In this document: one piece after another, positions 41,901 to 49,950 of the stretch
Position numbering within the stretch: the first letter of the stretch is position 1
Layout of the letters: every line of letters begins with the position of its first letter
The notes under the pieces: generated by a model
Databases searched by the model: none
Told to the model about the DNA's origin: nothing
Seen by the model: only the letters and a program-made list of their open reading frames with translations
Program-made: the position numbers and the translations under genes
DNA from: Lachnospiraceae bacterium
GTDB lineage: Bacteria; Bacillota; Clostridia; Lachnospirales; Lachnospiraceae
Assembly (NCBI GenBank): GCA_017500935.1
Contig: JAFVXW010000066.1
Span: 1 to 64,000 of the forward strand
Reading direction: 5' to 3'
DNA length: 64,000 bases

Positions 41901-44900
41901 TCAGATCTCAAATAACAAGGTCACGATCTCGTAAGGATTTACGGTAAGCTTAATCTCACCTTCCGCAAATGCAGTCTTTGCACGCTCCATCAGATCACTT
42001 TCTGCCCACGCTTTGTATGCAAAGCCGGGTTTTACGGAAACTTTCTGCTTGGAACCGGTGTATTCATGGAAACGTACCACGATATATTTTCCGTCTTCGG
42101 AGCACTTGATGGCATCCAGTTCCACCTGGTCATTGTCAAAGGCTACAAAGCTGTCCGCAAAAGGAAGCGCCGCTTTTCCTTCAAATGCACACAGAGGCTG
42201 ATTTAAACGATATGCTTCTTTGACAGTACCAGCTTCCACGAAATCGCCGGTATGAGGCAGCAGGGAGTAGGTAAATGCATGAGCCCCCTTGTCTGCCGCA
42301 TAGTCAGGATTGTTAGCGGATTTGATCAGGGTCAGACGGATCACGTTGCCGTATACGTCATGGCCGTATTTGCAGTTATTTAACAGGCTGACACCGTAAT
42401 TTCTCTCGGACAGATCCACCCAGCGGTGTGCACAGCTTTCAAATCTCGCGTAATCCCAGCTGGTATTCCAGTTGTTGGGTCTGCGTACATTGCCGTACTG
42501 CACATCATAGGTTGCATAGGTGCTGCGGATATCCACAGGGAATGCGGTCTTTAACAGCTTGTGGGTTTCCTGATAATCTGCATTGGTCACAAAGTCAATG
42601 CGTCTGTCTTTTGCATAGAAAATGATATCCTGCGCGATCTTTGATTTGCGGTATTCCCACTCAGCATGGATCACCAGACGAAGATTGCCGACTTCTTCCA
42701 CAGTCAGGGAGGTCACATTGGTGATCTCTTCCATTTTCTGGTTAAAGTAAATATCAACATCCCATGCGTCAAAATTCAAAGGCTTGTCTTCAAAGATCTG
42801 GAATACGTTGCCGCGCTGTCCTTTGGCCAGAACTTCACGGTCATTTTCCTTGTCATACAGTCTTTCCAGCTGACCTGCATTATTGATCACTGCAGAATAA
42901 AAAGGTGTCTCGATGGCAATGCCTTCCTCACTCTTTGCTGCCGCAAGATCGGTTTCCACTTCTTTGATTTCTCCGTCCTTACGGTAGATGATCTCTGCAC
43001 CGGCTGCGGGAACACTGTTCAGATATACATAAGTACCCTCTTTGGTATACTGGCTTTCCAGCTCCTGCTCCTTGTCATCCACAAAAACAGAACCTTCCTT
43101 CTGGTTGGGGATCAAAAGCATGCCGCCCAGATTCCATGCGCTGTCATTGAATACAGTGTAGCATTCCGCATCACCCTCCACTTTACAAAGTCCGGCTGTC
43201 TGCTTGAAATCATCAATGACTTCACAGGCGTTTTTCTCGATTGCCGCATAGTTGACGTGGGAATCCTCGTAAACTTCACGGATGGAAGAACCGGGAATGA
43301 TGTCATGGAACTGATGGGTCAGAATCTGTCTCCAGCCGTCATCCAGTTTTTCCTGCTGTGCCTTTAAAATGCTGTTTTCACCCATCATGCTGTCAAGCAG
43401 GGTAAACCATTCTGCCTGACGGTACAACAGTTCCATTTTTCGGTTCATCAGCTTATTGTATGCCTGACTGGTGTAGGTGCCTCTGTGATATTCCAGATAC
43501 AGCTCGCCGTCCCATTCATGCACGTACTGATCGGTATTTTTAATGGTTTCTTTTAATTTTTCAAAATAATCGGTCGCCGTGCCGGTTTTGACATTGGGCA
43601 GACCGGGAATCTTGTCCATTCTTCTGTGGCGTTCCAGATTGTCTCTGTTTACACCGCCGCCGCCATCGCCAAAGCCATAGGAAATCAGCAGATCCTGATT
43701 GATCTCCTTATCTTCGTATTTATCCCATACGCCCTTAACAGTCTCGGGAAGGAGCTGTCCGTTGTAGGTTGCACCCCAGGTATCCGGAGACTGTCCCACA
43801 TTGGGAGTTGTGATAAAGTGTGCCAGCACCTCACTGCCGTCAATACCTTTCCACTTGAAGGTGGAGCTGGGCATTCTGTTAAACTGGTTCCAGCTGATCT
43901 TGGTGGTCATAAACATATCAATGCCGGATTTTTTCAGAATCTGGGGAAGTGCCCAGGAATATCCGAATACGTCAGGCAGCCACAGATAATGAGGTTCAGT
44001 GCCAAACTCTTCTTTGAAAAATTTTGTGCCCAGCAGAATCTGACGGGTCAGGGATTCGCCGCTTGTCAGATTGCAGTCTGCCTCAACCCACATCGCACCG
44101 TCGGGTTCCCAGCGGCCCTCTGCCACTTTCGCTTTGATCTTTTCGTAGATTTCCGGGAAATCTTCTTTAATATACGCATAAATCTGGGGCTGTGTCTGTA
44201 AAAAGATATATTCGGGGAACTGCTCCATCAGGCGCAGAACGGTAGAGAAAGAACGGGATGCTTTTTCTCTGGTATGTTTTAAGCGCCACAGCCATGCAGT
44301 ATCAATATGGGTATGGCCGACACAAATAACATTGACTGCACTCTTTTTATCCATTGCATCCAGCTGCGCATTTAAAAATTCGTCTGCTTCCTGAACGGAT
44401 GCATAGTATTCTTCACTGCCCGGTTCACTCCAGTCGATCTTCATAAAGGCTCTGTCCAGCGCGCGGACCAGTTCACCTTTTACAGGATCATTGTCATTTA
44501 AAATCTGCGCGGTCTGCAGCATCATGTCAGCCAGATAATACAGATCATCAGAATAAGGGTCCAGCCAGCCAAACTGTGCAAACTTGATCTCATGCTCCAT
44601 GGCACGGGGCACACCGCCGCCTTCCAGACCGGACCAGAGACGGAAGGTCAGATCCAGTTTTTTGCCGGTATGCTCTTCCTTGAAAAATACTTCCTTGTGG
44701 TTTAAATCCACTGCCTGATAGGGCTCGCCGTTTACATATAAAAGTGACTCAAAACCGGTATTGTTGCCGTCGCCGGTAATGCCAAAGTCAAACACACCAA
44801 CCGCAGCCTTATTTGTCCATTCAGCAGGAATTTCAATTTCTGTATGCAGCCACAGATACAGGTCTCTGCCTGCCCAGCGGTACTTTTCCTCCACACTTTC

Positions 44901-45056
44901 CCAGCCGTCAAAACATACCGGAAGCTCGGGGCGGGCCAGACCGGAACAGTCTTCCTTTACCAGCATGGGGGTAACCTTTTTTAAGTCCCTGTAACGCAGG
45001 GAGCAGACTTCTGCAATGCGCTGCTTTAATTTCGGTTCAGTCCAGAACATATTCAT
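41901..45056 (-). CDS. GH38 alpha-mannosidase
   Basis: Intracellular alpha-mannosidase of 1051 residues, no signal peptide. The catalytic domain starts with VGHTHIDTAWLWRLKHTREK (zinc His and Asp, about 258-276), the nucleophile Asp lies in WVEADCNLTSGESL (about 365), followed by LPDVFGYSWALPQIL and a third zinc His in the HFITTPN segment, with GFGDGGGG later. A beta-rich C-terminal half completes the GH38 layout. ATG 45056 has GGAGG 8 bp upstream. It is followed by a D-lyxose/mannose isomerase gene and preceded by a YihS-type isomerase gene, which points to mannoside use. Confidence 0.93.
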   Translation of the reverse strand: MNMFWTEPKLKQRIAEVCSLRYRDLKKVTPMLVKEDCSGLARPELPVCFDGWESVEEKYRWAGRDLYLWLHTEIEIPAEWTNKAAVGVFDFGITGDGNNTGFESLLYVNGEPYQAVDLNHKEVFFKEEHTGKKLDLTFRLWSGLEGGGVPRAMEHEIKFAQFGWLDPYSDDLYYLADMMLQTAQILNDNDPVKGELVRALDRAFMKIDWSEPGSEEYYASVQEADEFLNAQLDAMDKKSAVNVICVGHTHIDTAWLWRLKHTREKASRSFSTVLRLMEQFPEYIFLQTQPQIYAYIKEDFPEIYEKIKAKVAEGRWEPDGAMWVEADCNLTSGESLTRQILLGTKFFKEEFGTEPHYLWLPDVFGYSWALPQILKKSGIDMFMTTKISWNQFNRMPSSTFKWKGIDGSEVLAHFITTPNVGQSPDTWGATYNGQLLPETVKGVWDKYEDKEINQDLLISYGFGDGGGGVNRDNLERHRRMDKIPGLPNVKTGTATDYFEKLKETIKNTDQYVHEWDGELYLEYHRGTYTSQAYNKLMNRKMELLYRQAEWFTLLDSMMGENSILKAQQEKLDDGWRQILTHQFHDIIPGSSIREVYEDSHVNYAAIEKNACEVIDDFKQTAGLCKVEGDAECYTVFNDSAWNLGGMLLIPNQKEGSVFVDDKEQELESQYTKEGTYVYLNSVPAAGAEIIYRKDGEIKEVETDLAAAKSEEGIAIETPFYSAVINNAGQLERLYDKENDREVLAKGQRGNVFQIFEDKPLNFDAWDVDIYFNQKMEEITNVTSLTVEEVGNLRLVIHAEWEYRKSKIAQDIIFYAKDRRIDFVTNADYQETHKLLKTAFPVDIRSTYATYDVQYGNVRRPNNWNTSWDYARFESCAHRWVDLSERNYGVSLLNNCKYGHDVYGNVIRLTLIKSANNPDYAADKGAHAFTYSLLPHTGDFVEAGTVKEAYRLNQPLCAFEGKAALPFADSFVAFDNDQVELDAIKCSEDGKYIVVRFHEYTGSKQKVSVKPGFAYKAWAESDLMERAKTAFAEGEIKLTVNPYEIVTLLFEI

Positions 45057-45075
45057 GTTTTTTTCCTCCATTTTG

Positions 45076-45108
45076 AAAAACGGCTCAAATCCGGAAGGGT
45101 CTGAGCCG
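45076..45108 (-). terminator. terminator-like hairpin between the isomerase and GH38 genes
   Basis: On the minus strand CGGCTCA pairs with TGAGCCG and is followed by five T, 20 bp before the GH38 start. It may reduce read-through into GH38. Confidence 0.65.
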
Positions 45109-45131
45109 CTTTAACATTTCATTTTTATGTA

Positions 45132-46373
45132 TTATTTGCCTTCTTTTACTGCAGGAGCGATGGACAGGTCAACTGCATGATAAGGGATCAGGGTTGCCTG
45201 AACTGCGTGATACAGGTCAGATTTGCCGGGCCATACAGTGCCGATTACATTGTTGCTGCAGTCAAGCTGATGGAACCAGGAACCGTTTACATGATCCAGA
45301 ACCTTTTCATCCAGATACTGCATAAATTCTGCAAAATCAGCTGCATATTTTTCCTTGCCGGTTACGGTTGCAAGCACTGCGGAAGTGTTGATGGCTTCTG
45401 CCAGAGTCCAGTGCATTCTGTCGCGAACGATCGGAACGCCGTCCCAGCCGGTGGTGTATGCGATGCCGGGTGCGCCGTCAGCGTTCCATGCATCTGCAAC
45501 AGCCTGGTTGTACAGGTTTTCTGCGATGGTGATGTATTTTGCTGCGCCTTCCTTGTCATCGCCAAAAGTGGAGGTTGCCCACTGGGTGATCAGTCTGGAC
45601 CATTCAATGCCGTGACCGGGAGTTGCGCCGTAGGGTTTGAACTGGTCATCGGGCTTGTCCTTGTTGCATTCAAGGTCTGCTACCCAGTCGTCGGAGAAGT
45701 GCTCAGGGATTCTCCAGTTGTTCTCTTCTGCCCAGCCAACTACGTGGTCGATGATGCGGCCTGCTCTTACACGATACTTTTCATCGCCGGTCACATCTGC
45801 AGCTGCCAGAAAAGCTTCTACAGTGTGCATGTTGGCATTGATGCCGCGGTAGGTGTCAAGCTCGGTAAATTCGGTATTCCAGGTATCGCAGGAAAGACCT
45901 TCTTCTTCATTCCAGAAACGAAGATCATATAATGCAAGTGCTTCATCCAGAAGCTCCTTAGCACCTTCAATGCCTGCCAGGTAAGCAGAGGAAGTTGCAA
46001 GGATTACAAATGCATGTGCATAGCACTGCTTGGTGGGAACGATCTGGCCGTCTGCGGTAAGACCTGCATACCAGCCGCCGTTTACGGTGTCGTGCAGTTC
46101 GCCCTGTAAGCCCTTTAAGCCTGCTGCTGCCAGTTCCTTTGCGCCCTCATGTCCCAGAAAGCTTGCCATGCTGTAAACATGTACCATACGGCTGGTGATC
46201 CAGGTTTCACGGTTTCTCTCAGTCCAGGGAGTACCGTCATCGCCCAGATAGTAGGAACCGCCGCCGGGTGAGGGGAATTTGTGACCGAAATTGAACAGGG
46301 TGTTGCGGATCTCTTCCATAAATGCCTTGTTCTCTTCGGTATTGAAAAGATACTTTTTGTTGATTTCGCTCAT
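45132..46373 (-). CDS. AGE-family aldose-ketose isomerase (YihS/mannose isomerase type)
   Basis: A 413-residue (alpha/alpha)6-barrel enzyme of the N-acylglucosamine 2-epimerase family, close to E. coli YihS: TWITSRMVHVYSMA (about 57-70), GGWYAGL, YRGINANMHTVEAFL (His, about 180), GATPGHGIEWSRL (His, about 250) and NGSWFHQLD near the end. YihS-type enzymes isomerise sulfoquinovose and also mannose to fructose. No sulfo-sugar genes are nearby and a GH38 gene follows, so D-mannose isomerase is my preferred reading. Confidence 0.88.
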   Translation of the reverse strand: MSEINKKYLFNTEENKAFMEEIRNTLFNFGHKFPSPGGGSYYLGDDGTPWTERNRETWITSRMVHVYSMASFLGHEGAKELAAAGLKGLQGELHDTVNGGWYAGLTADGQIVPTKQCYAHAFVILATSSAYLAGIEGAKELLDEALALYDLRFWNEEEGLSCDTWNTEFTELDTYRGINANMHTVEAFLAAADVTGDEKYRVRAGRIIDHVVGWAEENNWRIPEHFSDDWVADLECNKDKPDDQFKPYGATPGHGIEWSRLITQWATSTFGDDKEGAAKYITIAENLYNQAVADAWNADGAPGIAYTTGWDGVPIVRDRMHWTLAEAINTSAVLATVTGKEKYAADFAEFMQYLDEKVLDHVNGSWFHQLDCSNNVIGTVWPGKSDLYHAVQATLIPYHAVDLSIAPAVKEGK

Positions 46374-46423
46374 GATTATATACCTCTCTCGTCATAATGA
46401 TCGTGGTGCAATATCTGATATAA

Positions 46424-46453
46424 ATTATACCGCAAACAGGGTATAGTGCACAA
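46424..46453 (-). promoter_or_regulatory. sigma-A promoter for the YihS-type isomerase gene
   Basis: -35 TTGTGC (46448-46453), 18-bp spacer, -10 TATAAT (46424-46429) on the minus strand. Confidence 0.65.
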
Positions 46454-46499
46454 GAGAAAAGAAGTCCCTATGGTCATAAATTTATGTGCTATTTTTCAG

Positions 46500-46528
46500 T
46501 TGTCGCAGTTTTTTTACTGTGTTAAAAT
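46500..46528 (+). promoter_or_regulatory. sigma-A promoter directly before recQ
   Basis: -35 TTGTCG (46500-46505), 17-bp spacer, -10 TAAAAT (46523-46528). The expected start of transcription falls at or next to the recQ ATG (46536). Confidence 0.55.
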
Positions 46529-46535
46529 CAAAACC

Positions 46536-48422
46536 ATGAATACTTCAGCCAAATACGAAATCTTAAAAACTTTTTATGGATATGACAGCTTCCGCGACGG
46601 TCAGGAAGCTTTGATCGATCATCTGCTTGCCGGACAGGATGTATGCGGCATCATGCCCACAGGCGCCGGAAAATCTCTGTGTTATCAGGTTCCCGGGCTT
46701 GTTTTTGACGGCATTACACTGGTCATTTCCCCGCTGATCTCCCTGATGAAGGACCAGGTACGGGCTTTGAACCAGATGGGCGTCCACGCAGCTTACTTAA
46801 ACAGCTCCCTGACCTTTGGACAATATAAAAAAGCGCTCGCCTTTGCCCGGGAAGGCCGGTATAAGATCATTTATGTGGCACCTGAACGGCTTTTGACGGA
46901 TGAATTCCTTGATTTTGCCATACATGCTCCTATTGATCTTGTTGCCGTGGACGAAGCCCACTGTGTTTCCCAGTGGGGACAGGATTTTCGTCCCAGTTAT
47001 TTAAAGATCCCTGAATTTCTGTCCAAACTCGCGCATCGTCCTGCAGTGGGTGCATTTACTGCCACTGCTACCCGCACGGTACGCGAGGATATCATCCGGA
47101 TGCTTGAACTTTGTGATCCTTTTACCACTGTTACCGGTTTCGACAGACAGAATCTGTATTTTGAAGTGCGTCACGACAAAGATAAATATAAAGGTATCGT
47201 CAATTATCTGATAAAGCACCGTGACCAGTCCGGCGTCATTTACTGCGCCACCCGCAAAAATGTGGAGGAAGTCTGCGAAAAGCTGCTTTCCGACGGCTTT
47301 GCGGCCACCCGTTACCACGCAGGTCTTTCCGATCAGGAGCGTCAGGCCAACCAGGAAGCCTTTACCTATGACGAAGCGCCTATCATGGTTGCAACCAATG
47401 CCTTTGGCATGGGCATCGATAAATCCAATGTCCGTTTTGTCCTGCATTACAACATGCCAAAAAACATGGAAAGCTACTATCAGGAAGCCGGACGCGCCGG
47501 CCGTGACGGTGCCAAAGCCGACTGCATTTTGTTCTACAGCGGTCAGGATGTGATCACCAATCAGTTTTTCATCGAATCTGACCGTGAAAACGAAGAGCTG
47601 ACAGGAGAAGCGCTGGAACAGGTACGCCATCAGGATCGGGAACGTTTAAAGAAAATGACCTATTATTGTCATACCACCGACTGCCTGCGCGACTATATGC
47701 TGCGCTATTTCGGGGAATACGGTTCCAGCTATTGCGGCAACTGTTCAAACTGCCTGCAGAGCTTTGAGACCATCGACATCACACAGATCGCCAACGATCT
47801 GATCGGCTGCACTCTCACCTCCGGTATGCGCTTTGGCATCAATACGATCCTGGACACCCTGCGGGGCAGCAAAAATGACAAAATCCGCAGAAGCGATCTG
47901 GATGAAAACCACTTCTACGGTTCCTGCTGCGCAGAAACCATTGTCTTTTTGCGTCAGGTATGCAATCACCTGATCCAGAATGATTATCTGACAGTCACCG
48001 ATGACCAGTATCCGATTCTGAGAGTAAAGGAAAAAGGACTTACCTTTTTTGCCCAGACAGGGGATTTCAGACCGGTGCTGACGATGAAAGCGGCGAGGAA
48101 GGATGGCGGAACTGAGGCCGATGTTTCGAACCGTAATGCAGCCGGAACACATTCCCCCTCTGCAAAAACCGGAAAATCGTCTGCAGCCTCCGCTTCTCCC
48201 TTCGAGACACTGCGCAGCCTGCGTACTGCCATTGCCCGCAAAAACCATGTTCCTCCCTATCTTGTCTTTTCCGACAAGACTCTCGAAGCCATGTGCGTGA
48301 TGCTTCCCCAGACCAAAGAAGAAATGCTCACAGTGCCCGGTGTGGGTGAGCTTAAATTCCAGAAATACGGTAAGGAATTTTTACAAGTCTGTCGGGAACT
48401 GGCCAGAGAGGATGAATTCTAA
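46536..48422 (+). CDS. recQ: ATP-dependent DNA helicase RecQ
   Basis: 3'-5' DNA helicase of 628 residues. Motif 0/I: FRDGQEALIDHLLAG then MPTGAGKSLCYQ (about 33-44), motif II DEAH in VAVDEAHCVSQWG, motif VI YYQEAGRAGRDG (about 315), the RQC zinc cysteines in CLRDYMLRYFG ... CGNCSNC (about 385-410), and a C-terminal HRDC domain (about 550-628) after an Ala/Ser-rich linker. I chose the ATG at 46536, where the sequence matches RecQ N termini; there is no ribosome site in front of it, and the promoter is so close that the mRNA may be leaderless. Confidence 0.94.
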   Translation: MNTSAKYEILKTFYGYDSFRDGQEALIDHLLAGQDVCGIMPTGAGKSLCYQVPGLVFDGITLVISPLISLMKDQVRALNQMGVHAAYLNSSLTFGQYKKALAFAREGRYKIIYVAPERLLTDEFLDFAIHAPIDLVAVDEAHCVSQWGQDFRPSYLKIPEFLSKLAHRPAVGAFTATATRTVREDIIRMLELCDPFTTVTGFDRQNLYFEVRHDKDKYKGIVNYLIKHRDQSGVIYCATRKNVEEVCEKLLSDGFAATRYHAGLSDQERQANQEAFTYDEAPIMVATNAFGMGIDKSNVRFVLHYNMPKNMESYYQEAGRAGRDGAKADCILFYSGQDVITNQFFIESDRENEELTGEALEQVRHQDRERLKKMTYYCHTTDCLRDYMLRYFGEYGSSYCGNCSNCLQSFETIDITQIANDLIGCTLTSGMRFGINTILDTLRGSKNDKIRRSDLDENHFYGSCCAETIVFLRQVCNHLIQNDYLTVTDDQYPILRVKEKGLTFFAQTGDFRPVLTMKAARKDGGTEADVSNRNAAGTHSPSAKTGKSSAASASPFETLRSLRTAIARKNHVPPYLVFSDKTLEAMCVMLPQTKEEMLTVPGVGELKFQKYGKEFLQVCRELAREDEF

Positions 48423-48444
48423 ATCAGCAAAAACTGCAATTTAC

Positions 48445-48500
48445 CAAAAAAGTGAGCATGCAGAAAATTTGCGGCAAAAATTTCTGCATGCTCACTTTTT
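48445..48500. terminator. long bidirectional terminator
   Basis: AAAAAGTGAGCATGCAGAAA pairs with the complementary arm up to CTCACTTTTT around a short loop, between recQ and the converging RmlD-like gene. Confidence 0.9.
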
Positions 48501-48529
48501 ATGTTCAATATAATATTTCTGTACTTTTT

Positions 48530-49408
48530 TTACCCAACAATCTTTCTGATGCAGCGCGCCAGTCCTGTTTTGGTATCATCAAAATGAATCCCTGCCTCTT
48601 TAATCCTGCTGATATCCATAGTCAGATTACGCAGATTGCCGCCTTCTGCCTTGACAACATATTCTGCGCACAAATCCGCCAGACCGGCTTGTGCAAAAGC
48701 AGCGCACACCGCTTCATAAATAGAACCGGCGGAAGAACTTCCGTAATTGTATACACCGCCGGGCAGCTGCCAGACTTTTTCCATATTTGCCACTACTTCA
48801 TTGATATCTGTCACTGCACGGTAATCCGTTTCGGAGAAGGTTACGGGCTTTTTGTCCAGAATCGCTTCGCGCAGGATCACTTCCATGTTGCGGCGGCCTG
48901 CAGCTGTTTCCTTTTCATTGAGCGTTCCGTACATCCAGGTCAGACGAAGGCCTACGCTGGAAGGGCAGATTTTCTGACAGATCTGTTCTGCCGTGAGCTT
49001 GTGTTTTCCGTACAAAGGCTTCGGATCTTTGCCATCCTCTTCCTTCCAGGGTGTCAGGTATTCGTCTGCACTTTCGTCTTCATACCGGCTGCGCACATAA
49101 ACCTGGTCGGAGCTGCAGTATACCAGTTTGATACCGGCTTCTGCACAGCAGACCGCCAGATTGACAGTACCTTCCACATTGACCTTCTGGGAAAGCTCTG
49201 GATTTTTTTCACAGGTTCCCACATCGGAAATTGCTGCACAGTGCAGCACCACATCGGGCTGATAGCCTGCAATGCCTGCGCGCGCCGCTTCCTGATCGGT
49301 AAAATCAAATTCATGATGGGAGGGTGTCCACACATCGTATTTTTTGCCGTAATATTCAGCCAGCCGGCTTCCCACGAAACCGCCTGCACCGGTAATCAGA
49401 ATCTTCAT
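48530..49408 (-). CDS. RmlD-like NAD(P)-dependent sugar nucleotide reductase
   Basis: A 292-residue extended SDR protein. The Rossmann loop is ILITGAGGFVGSRLAEYYG (about 3-20); VLHCAAISDVGTCEKNPE lies near 72, and the catalytic Tyr/Lys in YGKHKLTAEQ (about 140), where dTDP-4-dehydrorhamnose reductases carry the same spacing. No other rhamnose gene is here, so the substrate is unsettled. ATG 49408 has AAGGAGG 8 bp upstream; the longer frame runs into greA. It is the last gene of the ADP-ribosylglycohydrolase-to-RmlD run. Confidence 0.82.
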   Translation of the reverse strand: MKILITGAGGFVGSRLAEYYGKKYDVWTPSHHEFDFTDQEAARAGIAGYQPDVVLHCAAISDVGTCEKNPELSQKVNVEGTVNLAVCCAEAGIKLVYCSSDQVYVRSRYEDESADEYLTPWKEEDGKDPKPLYGKHKLTAEQICQKICPSSVGLRLTWMYGTLNEKETAAGRRNMEVILREAILDKKPVTFSETDYRAVTDINEVVANMEKVWQLPGGVYNYGSSSAGSIYEAVCAAFAQAGLADLCAEYVVKAEGGNLRNLTMDISRIKEAGIHFDDTKTGLARCIRKIVG

Positions 49409-49421
49409 ACTCATTTCCTCC

Positions 49422-49922
49422 TTAAAAACTGCGGATCTGTTCATCATCGGTTGCTGTTTTGTCAATGGCTTTGACCACCACATAATAACCTGCGCCTTTT
49501 CCGATCTCCACAAAAACACGGTCTCCCACCTTTTTGCCAATCAGGGCTTTTCCCAGAGGCGATTCCACAGAAATCAGACCTTCCAGAGAATTCTGACGCA
49601 TGGTGGTGACAATCTTGTAAGTTTCCATCTCACAATCTTCTTCAAACCATACATCCACACGATTGTTAACACCAACCTCATCCGCAGCAGAATCATCTTC
49701 GATCACCTCTGCGGTCCGTATCATACGCTCTAAAAAACGGATACGGCTTTCATTTTTATTCTTGAATTTTTTAGCAGCATAGTATTCAAAATTTTCAGAA
49801 AGATCGCCCTGTGCTCTGGCTGATTTTACATCCTCCAGTGCTTCCTGACGCACCACAAGCTTTCTGTATTCGATCTCCTCCTGCATTTTTTTGATATCAT
49901 TTTCTGTCAACTGGTTGCGCAT
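49422..49922 (-). CDS. greA: transcription elongation factor GreA/GreB family
   Basis: RNA polymerase secondary-channel factor that triggers cleavage of stalled transcripts. The 166-residue protein has the coiled-coil finger with its tip ARAQGDLSENFEYYAAKKF (acidic Asp and Glu, about 39-53) and a C-terminal FKBP-like domain with SPLGKALIGKKVGD. I prefer ATG 49922; a GTG three codons earlier is too near its GGAG. It lies 28 bp after the GTPase-nuclease fusion gene and 13 bp before the RmlD-like gene. It may be a second greA in the genome, as the tip (NFEYYAAKKF) departs from the common form. Confidence 0.92.
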   Translation of the reverse strand: MRNQLTENDIKKMQEEIEYRKLVVRQEALEDVKSARAQGDLSENFEYYAAKKFKNKNESRIRFLERMIRTAEVIEDDSAADEVGVNNRVDVWFEEDCEMETYKIVTTMRQNSLEGLISVESPLGKALIGKKVGDRVFVEIGKGAGYYVVVKAIDKTATDDEQIRSF

Positions 49923-49950
49923 CGCGCTCACTGCTCCTTTTTTAAACCTG

